A DNA stretch of 64,000 nucleotides from Cellulomonas sp. PhB150 (GTDB lineage: Bacteria; Actinomycetota; Actinomycetes; Actinomycetales; Cellulomonadaceae): assembly GCF_003755175.1 (NCBI RefSeq), contig NZ_RKHX01000001.1, positions 62,001 through 126,000 of the forward strand. The letters run 5' to 3'. Of this stretch, positions 1 to 9,104 are shown piece after piece (position 1 is the stretch's first letter; every line of letters begins with the position of its first letter). The notes below the pieces were generated by a model, which was not told where the DNA came from, searched no databases, and saw only the letters and a program-made list of their open reading frames with translations. Position numbers and translations under genes: made by a program.

Positions 1-1421
1 GGCTGCGCCCCAAGACGTTCTACGACATCGTCATCGAGGTCGCCCTGATCCGCCCCGGCCCCATCCAGGGCGGCTCGGTCCACCCGTACATCGAGCGCGC
101 GCACGGCCGGCAGGAGGTCACCTACCTGCACCCGCTGCTGAAGAGCTCGCTGCACAAGACGCTCGGGGTGCCGCTGTTCCAGGAACAGCTCATGCAGATG
201 GCGATCGACGTGGCCGGGTTCACGGGCGCGGAGGCCGACCAGCTGCGCCGGGCGATGGGCTCCAAGCGCTCGACCGAGCGGATGTACGCGCTCAAGGACC
301 GGCTGATGGCGGGGATGGCCCGCAACGGGGTGACCCCGGAGATCGGCGAGCAGATCTTCGACAAGCTCAAGGCGTTCGCCGACTTCGGCTTCCCCGAGTC
401 GCACGCGTACTCGTTCGCCTACCTGGTCTACGCGAGCGCGTGGCTGAAGGTCTACCACCCGGCCGCCTTCTACGCGGGGCTGCTGGCGGCGCAGCCGATG
501 GGGTTCTACTCGCCGCAGAGCCTGGCCGCGGACGCGCGCCGGCACGGCCTGGAGGTGCTGCGCCCGGACGTGCAGCTCTCCGCCGTGCAGGCGCGCGTCG
601 AGCGGCTCGGCCCCACGCCGGACGGGGGAGAGCCGGTGCTGGTGCCCGCCCCCAGCGGCACCGGCCCCGCGGTCCCCGCCGGTGTCCGGACGAGCGAGGC
701 GACGAGCAGGCCGCGGGCACTGGCCGTCCGGATGGGTCTGGTGGCGGTCCGCACGATCGGCGAGGAGCTGGCGCAGCGGATCGTCGACGAGCGGACCGCA
801 CGCGGGCCGTTCGCCGACCAGCGGGACCTGGCGCGGCGGGTGCAGCTGACCACCGCTCAGCTCGAGGCTCTGGCGACGGCCGGAGCGCTGGACGGCCTGG
901 GCATCAGCCGACGCGAGGGGCTGTGGGCCGCGGGAGCGCTCGCCCAGGAGGGGCCAGACACGCTCCCGGGCGTGAGCGTCGGCGTGCAGGCGCCGATGCT
1001 GCCGGGGTTCAGCGACGTCGAGACCGCGACCGCGGACGTGTGGGCCACCGGTGTGTCGGTGGACTCCTACCCGACGCAGTTCGTGCGCGACCGGCTCGAC
1101 GAGGCGGGGGTCCTGCGCGTCGAGCAGGCATTCCGCCACGAGGAGGGGCGCCGGGTGGCGGTGGCGGGCGTCGTCACCCACCGGCAGCGCCCCGGCACGG
1201 CAGGGGGCATCACGTTCCTGTCCCTCGAGGACGAGACCGGCCTGCTCAACGTCATCTGCTCCGCAGGGCTGTGGAGCAAGTTCCGCGTGGTGGCCCGCAC
1301 GTCGAAGGCCCTCGTCGTGCGCGGCCGCCTGGAACGCGCCGACGGTGCCACCAACCTGGTGGCCGAGCACCTCTCGCCGCTGTCCCTCAAGGTGCGCAGC
1401 TCGTCGCGCGACTTCCGGTAG
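1..1421 (+). CDS. dnaE2: Error-prone DNA polymerase III alpha subunit DnaE2, 3' part
   Basis: The frame is open from the window edge (first whole codon at 3) and gives the last 472 residues. DnaE2 is the SOS-induced, error-prone C-family polymerase that works with ImuA'/ImuB in actinobacteria. The visible segment has the C-family blocks VALIRPGPIQGGSVHPYI, PLFQEQLMQMAIDVAG, RRAMGSKRS and FPESHAYSFAYLVYASAWLK, then a helix-hairpin-helix stretch (IVDERTARGPFADQRDL) and a C-terminal OB fold (about residues 375-465). RRAMGSKRS and the lack of the long C-terminal tau-binding tail favour DnaE2 over replicative DnaE1. The PHP domain and catalytic aspartates lie upstream of the window. ImuA'/ImuB are not downstream. 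The stop is TAG at 1419-1421. Confidence 0.93.
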   Translation, partial: LRPKTFYDIVIEVALIRPGPIQGGSVHPYIERAHGRQEVTYLHPLLKSSLHKTLGVPLFQEQLMQMAIDVAGFTGAEADQLRRAMGSKRSTERMYALKDRLMAGMARNGVTPEIGEQIFDKLKAFADFGFPESHAYSFAYLVYASAWLKVYHPAAFYAGLLAAQPMGFYSPQSLAADARRHGLEVLRPDVQLSAVQARVERLGPTPDGGEPVLVPAPSGTGPAVPAGVRTSEATSRPRALAVRMGLVAVRTIGEELAQRIVDERTARGPFADQRDLARRVQLTTAQLEALATAGALDGLGISRREGLWAAGALAQEGPDTLPGVSVGVQAPMLPGFSDVETATADVWATGVSVDSYPTQFVRDRLDEAGVLRVEQAFRHEEGRRVAVAGVVTHRQRPGTAGGITFLSLEDETGLLNVICSAGLWSKFRVVARTSKALVVRGRLERADGATNLVAEHLSPLSLKVRSSSRDFR

Positions 1422-1427
1422 CCGCGG

Positions 1428-2060
1428 TCAGCGCCGGGGCAGGTAGCCGCCGATCATCGCCTTGACCCACGCACGCTTCGCGGCACCCGAGCACGACGAG
1501 GTGTAGCCGGTCCACCGAGCGCCGAACGAGCGTGCGACGCAGTCGGCGACCTTCTCCTGGCTGTTCGTGCCGAAGGTCGGCGCGAGCCTGCGCCCCAGCT
1601 GCGCCCAGGTGAGGTGGTGCGTGCGCATCAGCCGACCCTGGTAGATGTGCGCGATCTCGTGCCGCACGACGTCCCGCGCGAGCGCCGGCCTGCCGGAGAG
1701 CCGGCGCGAGTTCAGCAGGACGGTCGAGGTGCTCCCGATCCGGACGCCACCCAGGTGGGAGCCCAGGTCAGGGTCGTCCCAGACGATGTGCACCCCGGCG
1801 GAACCGGGCAGCGCGTGCAGCGTGCGCAGCGCGGTGACACCGCCCTTGCCCGCAGCCCTGCGTGCCCCCTTGACCTGCGCCGCGGTGGGCTTCGCCGCCT
1901 TCGCCGTCGGCCGGACCGCGGCGTTCCGAGCTGACGTCGACGCCCCAGCGCCTGCGGCGGCGGCGGGGTCGGCCAGGCCGAGCGACACGACCAGCGCGAG
2001 GCAGACGGCGCCGAGCACGAGCGGGCGGCGGACGGGGGAGGTACGGCGGAGAGGGGCCAC
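1428..2060 (-). CDS. Secreted protein with HExxH-like zinc-peptidase motif
   Basis: The product is 210 aa from a GTG at 2060 preceded by GGAG at 6-nt spacing. A longer open frame to 2255 would run into the divergent gene at 2195 and lacks a signal sequence at its N-terminus. The chosen start gives a basic n-region, a hydrophobic segment and an Ala-rich cleavage region (about residues 1-32). An Ala/Lys-rich stretch follows, then a domain with the motif RHEIAHIYQ, which resembles the HExxH zinc site of small metallopeptidases, and a C-terminal half with two cysteines. No named family was recognised, so peptidase activity is inferred from the motif. The gene is convergent with dnaE2, 6 nt apart. 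Confidence 0.65.
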   Translation of the reverse strand: MAPLRRTSPVRRPLVLGAVCLALVVSLGLADPAAAAGAGASTSARNAAVRPTAKAAKPTAAQVKGARRAAGKGGVTALRTLHALPGSAGVHIVWDDPDLGSHLGGVRIGSTSTVLLNSRRLSGRPALARDVVRHEIAHIYQGRLMRTHHLTWAQLGRRLAPTFGTNSQEKVADCVARSFGARWTGYTSSCSGAAKRAWVKAMIGGYLPRR

Positions 2061-2182
2061 GGGAGCTCCAGACAGAGGCGGCGGACTCAGGCGCCCCTCT
2101 GATCGACCGGATCCACCGCGCGATGAGCCACCGCCGCCCCGTACCCGCCCGGACATGTCGTCGGCCGACGACCGCGCCGCTC

Positions 2183-2188
2183 TAACCT
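2183..2188 (+). promoter_or_regulatory. Leaderless -10 box (TAACCT)
   Basis: TAACCT ends 6 nt before the ATG at 2195, so transcription would begin at or next to the start codon. No Shine-Dalgarno sequence lies between. Confidence 0.5.
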
Positions 2189-2194
2189 GGGCAG

Positions 2195-3073
2195 ATGGTC
2201 GGACCCCTCGTCGCATACCTGCCCACGCCCCGGACCGAGGACGGGCAGGTCGCACCCGGTCCGCTCCAGGTGCTCGTCGACCGTGCCGTCACGGCAGGCG
2301 TCGACGGGCTCGCCGTCCTCGGGTCGGCCGGCGGGTTCGCCTACCTCGACCGTGCCCAGCGCGAGCGCGTCGTGCGAGCGGCGGCAGAAGCCGTCGACGG
2401 GCGCGTCCCGCTGCTCGCCGGGATCGGCGCGCTCACGACGGCCGCCGTCCTCGAGCACTCGTCGGACGCCTCCGCCGCCGGCGCGGACGCGCTCCTGCTC
2501 GGCACGACCGCCTACCTCCCGCTCACGCCCGACGAGGTCGTCGGCCTGTTCCGCGAGGTCGCGGGCACGGCGGAGCGGCCGGTGTGGATCTACCACAACC
2601 CCCGCACGACGGGCGTGGAGATCGACGTCCAGACGCTCGCCCGCATCGCCCACCTGCCCGGCATCGGTGGCACGAAGGACCGCGGCACCGATGCTGCTGA
2701 CGTCCGCCGTCGCTACGCCGCCCTCTCCGCCTCCGTGCCCGCGCACGTCGAGATCGGCTTCAGCGGCGACCTGCTCGGGGTCCACGGGCTGCTCGCCGGC
2801 GCGCGCACCTGGCACTGCGGGCTCGCGGGGCTCCTCCCCGAGCCGTTCGTGGCCGCGGCCGCCGCGGCGGTCGCCGGCGACTCAGCAGCGGCGACGGCGC
2901 AGCTCGAGGCGATCCGGCCGTGGCTGGAGCTGTCCCAGCAGTGGGGGATCGCCCGCCTCGCGCCGTTCGTCGGCCGCGCACGAGGCATCGACCTCGGCAC
3001 CGTGCCGCGGCCCCTGCTCGAGCCGCCGGCGTCCGTGCTCGACGAGGTGGAGCGGCTGCTCAGCGCGCCTTGA
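2195..3073 (+). CDS. Dihydrodipicolinate synthase (DapA/NanA) superfamily aldolase/lyase
   Basis: The product is a 292-aa (beta/alpha)8 protein of the class I aldolase superfamily, which forms a Schiff base between a lysine and a 2-oxo acid. The Tyr of WIYHNPRTTG and the Lys of GGTKDRG match the catalytic Tyr and Schiff-base Lys of DapA/NanA. The glycine-rich substrate loop reads GSAGGFAYLD instead of the DapA-type GTTGE. No lysine-pathway gene is nearby. A role other than true DapA, such as another 2-oxo acid aldolase or lyase, is therefore likely. The start is set by the leaderless -10 box just upstream. The 3' end overlaps the convergent permease gene by 14 bp. Confidence 0.85.
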   Translation: MVGPLVAYLPTPRTEDGQVAPGPLQVLVDRAVTAGVDGLAVLGSAGGFAYLDRAQRERVVRAAAEAVDGRVPLLAGIGALTTAAVLEHSSDASAAGADALLLGTTAYLPLTPDEVVGLFREVAGTAERPVWIYHNPRTTGVEIDVQTLARIAHLPGIGGTKDRGTDAADVRRRYAALSASVPAHVEIGFSGDLLGVHGLLAGARTWHCGLAGLLPEPFVAAAAAAVAGDSAAATAQLEAIRPWLELSQQWGIARLAPFVGRARGIDLGTVPRPLLEPPASVLDEVERLLSAP

Positions 3074-4292
3074 CCGGCTCGTCGTCGTCGATCTGGGGCT
3101 CGTCGTCGTCGGGCTCCACGTCGTCGTCCGCCTCGTCGACCGACATGGGCGGGTCGACGGTCCGCAGCCGCGAGAAGATCGCCCAGAACACGGCCACCAG
3201 CGGCACCGCGATGACGGCGCCCAGCAGACCGCCGGTCAGGGTTCCGGCAGTCACGACGAGCGCGATCACGACGGGGTGGATCGAGACCTGCTTGCCCATG
3301 ATGAACGGCTGCAGGATGTGTCCCTCGAACTGACCGATCAGCGCGATGCCGATGCCGACGAACACCGCCGACCACAGCCCGTTCGCGGCCAGCGCGACGA
3401 TCATCGCGACCACCATCGCGGTCGGTGCGCCGACCAGCGGGACGAACGCACCGATGAACACGAGCACCGCGAGGGGCGCAGCGAGCGGCACGCCCAGGAT
3501 CAGCAGGAGGATGAAGGCCAGCGCGCCGTCCGTCAGGGCGATCAGGACGGTGCCGCGCGTGTACCCGGAGAACGTGTACCAGCCGGCCCCGCCGGCGATC
3601 TGCCAGGTCTCGCGGTGACGGGCGGGCAGCTGGTTGAGGAACCAGGTCCACATCTCCTTGCCGCGCGCCAGGAAGAACACCGTGCAGAAGATCGCGAGCG
3701 CCAGGGCGGTGAAGATCTCGACGACCGAGCCGGCCCGGGACGCAGCCTGCGTGGCCAGCTCACCGGCGTGGTCCTGCAGCCACTGCTGCCCGGAGTCGAT
3801 CCACTTGACGATCTGGTCGTTGGTGATCGTGAACGGCAGCTTGCCGCTCTCGAGGAAGTCGGTGATCTGGGTGATGCCGGTGCTGAACTGCTTCGACAGG
3901 TCGTCCCACTGGTCGACGATCGAGTAGCCCACGTAGGTGAGCAGGCCGAGGAAGAACACGATCCCGGACATCAGCCCGAGCCCCGTGGCCAGCCCGCGCG
4001 GCATGGCCTTGGAGAGCCAGTCCACCAGCGGGCGCAGCACGGCGGTGAACACGCACGCGAGGAACAGCGCCACGAAGAGCAGCAGCACGTGCCAGACCGC
4101 GTAGAAGACGATGCAGATGGCGAGCACGACCAGGATCAGCCGCCACGAGACACCGGCGAGTGATCTCAGCCACCGTGGAGCGGTGTGGTCGTCGATGCCG
4201 AGGGCGTTGGGATTGCGCCGCGCGCCCGCCACCTTCCGCGCCGGTGGGGCGACGTATGCCCTGGCCGGACGGTCATTGGCGGCGTCGGTCAT
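3060..4292 (-). CDS. AI-2E family transporter (PerM/YdiK type)
   Basis: The product is a 410-aa polytopic membrane protein. The start at 4292 is preceded by GAGGAG at 5-nt spacing; an open frame to 4421 exists but would reach the edge of the tRNA gene. It has a cytoplasmic Arg/Pro-rich N-terminus, paired hydrophobic helices (about residues 50-115), a soluble central domain and a second bundle of five or six helices containing PLVGAPTAMV and GQFEGHILQPFIMGK, typical of the family. The tail is extremely Asp/Glu-rich (about the last 35 residues). Family members have been linked to autoinducer-2 export or Na+/H+ antiport, and the substrate cannot be read here. Confidence 0.9.
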   Translation of the reverse strand: MTDAANDRPARAYVAPPARKVAGARRNPNALGIDDHTAPRWLRSLAGVSWRLILVVLAICIVFYAVWHVLLLFVALFLACVFTAVLRPLVDWLSKAMPRGLATGLGLMSGIVFFLGLLTYVGYSIVDQWDDLSKQFSTGITQITDFLESGKLPFTITNDQIVKWIDSGQQWLQDHAGELATQAASRAGSVVEIFTALALAIFCTVFFLARGKEMWTWFLNQLPARHRETWQIAGGAGWYTFSGYTRGTVLIALTDGALAFILLLILGVPLAAPLAVLVFIGAFVPLVGAPTAMVVAMIVALAANGLWSAVFVGIGIALIGQFEGHILQPFIMGKQVSIHPVVIALVVTAGTLTGGLLGAVIAVPLVAVFWAIFSRLRTVDPPMSVDEADDDVEPDDDEPQIDDDEPVKAR

Positions 4293-4372
4293 CGAACTCC
4301 TCAGTCTGGTGCGCGGGTGCTCCGGCCAGTCTGCACCGGGTGACCGATGCGTGCCTGGCAGCCGCGCCGTGC

Positions 4373-4378
4373 TATCTT
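4373..4378 (+). promoter_or_regulatory. Possible -10 box of tRNA-Leu (TATCTT)
   Basis: TATCTT sits in the only A/T-rich patch upstream of the tRNA (4373-4380), 46 nt before its 5' end. No consensus -35 is visible at 17 nt. Confidence 0.3.
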
Positions 4379-4423
4379 TTCTGCCGCACCTCAGGGGGCC
4401 TTCGGGCCTCCGGTGGTCCACCT

Positions 4424-4506
4424 GTCCGGGTGGCGGAATGGCAGACGCGCTAGCTTGAGGTGCTAGTGCCCTAACGGGCGTGGGGGTTCAAGTCCCCCTC
4501 CGGACA
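4424..4506 (+). tRNA. tRNA-Leu (anticodon GAG)
   Basis: The 83-nt class II tRNA has acceptor arms GTCCGGG and TCCGGAC, an anticodon stem CTAGC/GCTAG enclosing the loop TTGAGGT (anticodon GAG), a long variable arm, and a T arm of five G-C pairs around TTCAAGT. The discriminator is A4506. CCA is not encoded. Confidence 0.96.
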
Positions 4507-4521
4507 CTCGTTGAGACAGCG

Positions 4522-4564
4522 ACGACGAAGGCCCCCGATCCCGCCGATCGGGGGCCTTCGTCGT
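4522..4564 (+). terminator. Intrinsic terminator after tRNA-Leu
   Basis: A perfect 19-bp inverted repeat (4522-4540 with 4546-4564) encloses the loop CCGCC and begins 15 nt after the tRNA 3' end. There is no long T run, as is common for actinobacterial terminators. Confidence 0.85.
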
Positions 4565-4880
4565 GCTCGCGGGGACCCTTCACGAGCCGGACGGGTTCGT
4601 GGGACCGCAGCCCGTGGCGCGCGCAACGCCGACACTCCGGAGATGAGCGCGTGACGCTTGTCAGGGCTGCGCGCGGCGGTTCCGGCGATCTTCAGCGACG
4701 CATGGCATCCGAGGCCAGTGCACGCGCCTCTCACGTCCCTGCGTGAGCTGCCGACTGGTGCAGTCTTCTGCCGTGCGGGTGAGATTGCAGTAGCGCGCTT
4801 GGCCGACTCAGTTGCGCTCGGCTACGATCCCGCTGCCGTCGACGCACCAGCAGGACGGGCCCCGTCTCCTGGAGCAGCAC
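4565..4880. other. Intergenic stretch without a gene
   Basis: I see no credible coding frame or RNA gene in these 316 bases. The only candidate signal is the weak promoter at 4799-4828. Confidence 0.5.
4799..4828 (+). promoter_or_regulatory. Candidate promoter of the secreted repeat-protein gene
   Basis: TTGGCC (4799-4804) and TACGAT (4823-4828) are 18 nt apart and would give a leader of about 45 nt before the ATG at 4881. The -35 match is partial. Confidence 0.3.
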
Positions 4881-7800
4881 ATGCGCGCGTCGCAGCGCCC
4901 TTCTCGGCCTTGTGCCGCGGCCGTTTCCCTCGTCCTCGTCGTCGGCGCGCTCACGGCCGCCACGGCCACCGCGGCGCAGAGTGCGGCAGCCGACCCCATC
5001 GACCAGGGGGACCTGTACCCGCTCGTCGTGCCCGGGACTGTCGGCGTGAGCGAGGTTGCCTACGCCGACGACTCGATGTTCGTCGACTCGGACGACCCCC
5101 GCCTGCCGGCCGGGTCGGTCTACGAGGTGCGGGACACCGCGACGGGGACGCTGCTGCGGACGATCCCGCGCGACCCTGCCGACCCGTACGAGCAAGGAGT
5201 GGCGTTCCGGCACGGCGTAGTCGTGCACTGGGACGAGACGCACGCGACCGCCGACGACCTACGCACCGGCGAGCGGCTGTGGTCACTGACCGCCCCCGGT
5301 GGCGAGACGATCCGCTTCGTGCGCGACGACGGCGTCGTCACGTCGGCCGGCGGCCAGGTGCACGTCGTCACGCCGGATGGCGCCGACATCGTCGTGACGG
5401 ACGGCACGTCGGCGCGACCCATCGAGACGGACGTACACCCCGTCGAGGTGCGCACGCCCGACGGCGACGAGCTCGTGCTCGATTCGGGCTCGGCCACCTG
5501 GACGGTCGACCCGGACACAGGTGTGGCGACCAAGGTCACCACCGTGAACCTGTTCCAGCCTGTCGTGCGCGACGGCGTCCTGTACGGGAGTGCCGCGCTG
5601 GGGCCCGCGACGTTGGCGCAGTGCCCGCTCGACGGCTCGGGCTGCACCTTCGCCTCGAGGGCCCCGGGCGACACGGACTCCTGGTTCGACGTGCTCGGCG
5701 CCGGGAAGATCGTCGAGATCCGCTCGCCCAACGGCTCGGCGCGCCAGGTTCGCCTGCTTACGCTCGCGGACGGCGCGCTGTCCCACCCGACCGACTGGGT
5801 GACGTTGGCCGGCGTGCGGATCACGCCGTCCGGCACGCTCGTCGTGTCCCGCGACGACGGCAACGGTGGAACCTACGCGACGACGACCGACCTGAGCACC
5901 GTCACCGACCTCGTCCGTGTGGCGTCGCCTACGGTGCTCGCGAGCGCGACGTGGCTCGGCAGCGACGATGTCCTCGTCGTCCAAGACGCAGGCGCCGCGC
6001 CAGGCCCGTACCTGTGGGCGCGTGGCTGGGGCGCCGGGTACGCGTTCGCGCCAAGCTGGGGTGGCCAGACCCTCGACGGGACTCTGACCGCGGTCGCGGG
6101 CCAGGTGGTCGAGACCACGGTGACGAGCTACCGCACGACGACCGCGACGTTGACCTGGCCGGGCGGCTCCCGCTCGTTCGACACCTCGTTCTGGGACCTT
6201 GGCCTGGAGGCGGACGGCCGCTATTGGGTGCGTGGCGTGCTCGGCCCGGAAGGGGGCGTCGATTTCCTCGACGTGTCCGACGCCCGCACGGGCGACCTCG
6301 TGCGTCGGATCGCCTGGGACCAGCGCGACGAGATCGTCGTGACGGACGGTGCCTGGTGGGCTGGGCCTGACGCGAGCGGCGTGCTGCGGCGCTACAGTCT
6401 GGCGACGGGCGCGCAGACCGGGACGCTGGCGTCCGGGCTGACGTGCTTGCCGAGCGTGCGCCATGAGCTCACGGTGGCCGGGCGCTGGCTGCTGGTCACG
6501 TGTGGCACCGAGAACGCGGCCGTGGTGGACACCGACGGCGTGTACCGCCCGTGGCGCCTGCCCACCAGCGTGACGAGCCTCGCCGACCTGCGGCTGGGCG
6601 ACGGCTTCGTCGTCGGCACGCGCAGCGACCATGCGGGTCACGCAGCCGTGGAGCTGACTTCCGTGGTCGACCCCGCACAGCACCGCATCTACGGCCCCGT
6701 GCGGTCGCAGGCATCGGTGCTCGGGACCCGCCGGGTCCGGTACACCGACGACCACGACCGGGCCCGCGTCGTGACCCCGACATGGCTTCCAGCTCCGGTG
6801 GCGGCGACCGATCGCACCGCCCCGACGGTCACGACACCGCGCGTACCGGCGCTGTCCGCCACGACGAGCATCACCGCAACGTGGACTGGGGTCGACCCAG
6901 TCGATCCGACCGATCGCTTCCTGCCGTCCGGCGTGGCCGCCTACGACGTCCAGCACCAGGTCGCCGCGCGCGGCGCGAGCCTGGGTGCCTGGTCGGCGCC
7001 CGTGCGCGTCGCGACCAACCGCACGACGGTGAGCGTGCCAGCCGGCGGCCGCGTGTGCGTGCGCGTCCGAGCGATCGACCGCGTCGGCACCGTCGGCGCG
7101 TGGAGCGCGGCGGGCTGCGGCGCGGTCGACGGCACCGCCCCGCGCGCGTCGATGTCCGAGCCGCTGTCAGCCCTGGCCCTGGCCCGGGACGGCCGGGCGG
7201 CCATCAGAGCGCTGTACAGCGGCACCGACGATGTCGCGGTCGCCTCCTACGACGTGCGCTACACGGCCACCCCGCCCGGGTCGGCTACGGGACCTTGGGT
7301 GTACCCGGGGTCCTGGCAGGCGACCACCGCGGCGAACCGCACGTTGAGCGTCGCGGCGGGCCGCAGAGCGTGCTTCGCCGTCCGGGCGCGTGACGCCGCC
7401 GGTAACGTGGGCGCGTGGTCTCCGAGCCGGTGCACCTATGTGGACGGCGAGGCGCCGCGCTTCACGACTGCCACCGCCTCGCCGCGGTTCGCGGCGAGCG
7501 CGACCGCGGGCACGGTGACGTTCCGCTACCGGGCCGCCGACGACGACCGGGTCTCCACCTACGACGTGCAGTACCGAACCGCATCCAAAGACAGCGCCCT
7601 CGGCGACTGGCACTGGCTGCCCGGCGGCCGGCTGACCACGGACACCACGGCGCACAGGGCGATCACGCCTGGCCACGAGCTGTGCTTCCGGGCGCGCGCC
7701 CGCGACTACGCCGGCCACACGAGCGCCTGGACCGGCTCGCACTGCGGCAACGTCGACCGCTCCGCGACATCGCTCACGCGCAGCGGGGGAGCCCGCGTCG

Positions 7801-8096
7801 CCTGGGACTCCACCGAGACCCACCGGGTCGTGCTCCTGGGCGGTACGGCCGCCAAGGCCGCCGCGCCGCACGCCGTGGCGGGCCACGCCGTCTCATTCGT
7901 GGCGCGGACCGGCCCGGGCCAGGGCACGGTCAAGGTCTACGCGGGCAAGCACGTCATCGGCTCGGTCACACTCACCTCGCGGACGAGCGGCTGGAAGCGG
8001 TTCACCGTCAGGCCGTCGCAGACGTTCAGCGGAACGGTCGCCTTCCGTACCACGGGCCGCACGGTGCAGATCCGGGGCTGGTCTGTCGCCCGCTGA
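4881..8096 (+). CDS. Large secreted protein: beta-propeller-like region plus three Cys-pair repeats
   Basis: The product is 1,071 aa. The start at 4881 has GGAG 6 nt upstream and is followed by a Sec signal peptide (about residues 1-36); an in-frame ATG at 4812 would bury it. Residues about 40-650 are rich in short strands with repeated Trp/Gly/Asp turns, like a beta-propeller. Next come three modules of about 100 residues, each with a YDV strand near its start and ending in a (C)xVRARD...GAWS...C..VD pattern; two cysteines per module could form a disulfide. The modules resemble Fn3-type domains. A final beta domain of about 110 residues ends in RGWSVAR. No catalytic motif was found; a surface or adhesive role is a guess. 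Confidence 0.7.
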   Translation: MRASQRPSRPCAAAVSLVLVVGALTAATATAAQSAAADPIDQGDLYPLVVPGTVGVSEVAYADDSMFVDSDDPRLPAGSVYEVRDTATGTLLRTIPRDPADPYEQGVAFRHGVVVHWDETHATADDLRTGERLWSLTAPGGETIRFVRDDGVVTSAGGQVHVVTPDGADIVVTDGTSARPIETDVHPVEVRTPDGDELVLDSGSATWTVDPDTGVATKVTTVNLFQPVVRDGVLYGSAALGPATLAQCPLDGSGCTFASRAPGDTDSWFDVLGAGKIVEIRSPNGSARQVRLLTLADGALSHPTDWVTLAGVRITPSGTLVVSRDDGNGGTYATTTDLSTVTDLVRVASPTVLASATWLGSDDVLVVQDAGAAPGPYLWARGWGAGYAFAPSWGGQTLDGTLTAVAGQVVETTVTSYRTTTATLTWPGGSRSFDTSFWDLGLEADGRYWVRGVLGPEGGVDFLDVSDARTGDLVRRIAWDQRDEIVVTDGAWWAGPDASGVLRRYSLATGAQTGTLASGLTCLPSVRHELTVAGRWLLVTCGTENAAVVDTDGVYRPWRLPTSVTSLADLRLGDGFVVGTRSDHAGHAAVELTSVVDPAQHRIYGPVRSQASVLGTRRVRYTDDHDRARVVTPTWLPAPVAATDRTAPTVTTPRVPALSATTSITATWTGVDPVDPTDRFLPSGVAAYDVQHQVAARGASLGAWSAPVRVATNRTTVSVPAGGRVCVRVRAIDRVGTVGAWSAAGCGAVDGTAPRASMSEPLSALALARDGRAAIRALYSGTDDVAVASYDVRYTATPPGSATGPWVYPGSWQATTAANRTLSVAAGRRACFAVRARDAAGNVGAWSPSRCTYVDGEAPRFTTATASPRFAASATAGTVTFRYRAADDDRVSTYDVQYRTASKDSALGDWHWLPGGRLTTDTTAHRAITPGHELCFRARARDYAGHTSAWTGSHCGNVDRSATSLTRSGGARVAWDSTETHRVVLLGGTAAKAAAPHAVAGHAVSFVARTGPGQGTVKVYAGKHVIGSVTLTSRTSGWKRFTVRPSQTFSGTVAFRTTGRTVQIRGWSVAR

Positions 8097-8244
8097 CGGC
8101 CCGCCGGGGGGCGGTGTCCTGACATCCGCCACCGCCAAAGGCGGCAGGATCAGCGTCCGCTGAGGTCGCGCAGACGCTGTGGACTCATCGACACAGCCAC
8201 AATGAACGCCCCGATCTGCCGATCGCGACACGGGCGCGCCCGGT

Positions 8245-8826
8245 TCAATCGAAGGTGAGCGTGCGTAGCACGTCGTATGCAGCCGAGCTGCCAAGCGCGC
8301 CAGCGGGCGCGATGGCACTCACGACCGCAACGGTGTCGCCTTCAGGGCTGTGGGTCGCGACAATCAGTCCGTCACACTCGCCGCGGACCCCGTTCGGGTC
8401 CGTGAAGTGGAACTGAATCGCCGCCGCGTCGGGGGCGCTCGTCCACGACACTGGACCACGGACGAGGTCTCGTGCGACCCCTGTCCAAGCTCGGCTCGCC
8501 CCATCGAGTGCGATTCCGACCGCGGTCGCGTTCGCTTTGGGCTGTGCACCAACGCTCATGAACACAACCGGGTTGGGGTCGTCGTCTTCGAACAAACGAA
8601 CAACGGTCGCATGGTCGTGTTCCTGGCGGTCACTGTGCCAGCCCCTGGGGAGAGCAAGGGTCACGCCCTCGACAGTGACGGGTGTGCTGTCCGCAGGTGG
8701 CGCGAGCGGTTCGACGGTCATCGCCGCATCGTCACGCGAACTGGGTGCCGGCGTGTCGTCCTGGGTGCATCCGGTCGAAGTCATCGCCAGGACCACGCCG
8801 AGCACCACCGCGATACGTCTTCGCAC
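8245..8826 (-). CDS. Putative lipoprotein
   Basis: The product is 193 aa. I place the start at the GTG at 8826, which has AGGGGA 6 nt upstream and begins the product with VRRRIAVVLG, a lipoprotein signal peptide ending in a lipobox-like STGC (about residues 16-19). An in-frame ATG at 8862 has no ribosome site. After a Pro/Asp-rich linker comes a domain beginning VTVEGVTLALPRGWH and ending ...YDVLRTLTFD. That layout is seen in small actinobacterial surface lipoproteins that resemble LpqN/PsbP-fold proteins. The specific function is unknown. Confidence 0.65.
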   Translation of the reverse strand: MRRRIAVVLGVVLAMTSTGCTQDDTPAPSSRDDAAMTVEPLAPPADSTPVTVEGVTLALPRGWHSDRQEHDHATVVRLFEDDDPNPVVFMSVGAQPKANATAVGIALDGASRAWTGVARDLVRGPVSWTSAPDAAAIQFHFTDPNGVRGECDGLIVATHSPEGDTVAVVSAIAPAGALGSSAAYDVLRTLTFD

Positions 8827-9104
8827 TTCGTTCCCCTGCCGCCGTGTGAGTTCCTCCCTCATCGGCAACCGAGCTGAGTCAGTTGAGCCCATGCTGCCGT
8901 CGCGACATTCGGCCATCTCCGGAGAGCTTGCGCGTCGCGCGGTGCGATCGCACCGAGAAGCTGCGCCCCAAGAGTCGCGGCCTACGCGCTCTGCGTGAAT
9001 CGACGGTGCGCGGAACCGCACGAAACCCGTCCCCGACGGACTGTCGAGGCGTGATCGACTACTTGCCCGTACGTCCTGCTCAAGAGCACGCCGGTGTCGC
9101 CTCG

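Noticed and set aside
1428-2255. Longer start (2255) for the HExxH-like secreted protein
   Set aside because: It would cover the promoter and start of the divergent gene at 2195 and would bury the signal peptide.
2195-3073. Call as true dihydrodipicolinate synthase (dapA)
   Set aside because: The substrate loop differs from GTTGE and there are no lysine-pathway neighbours; the superfamily call is safer.
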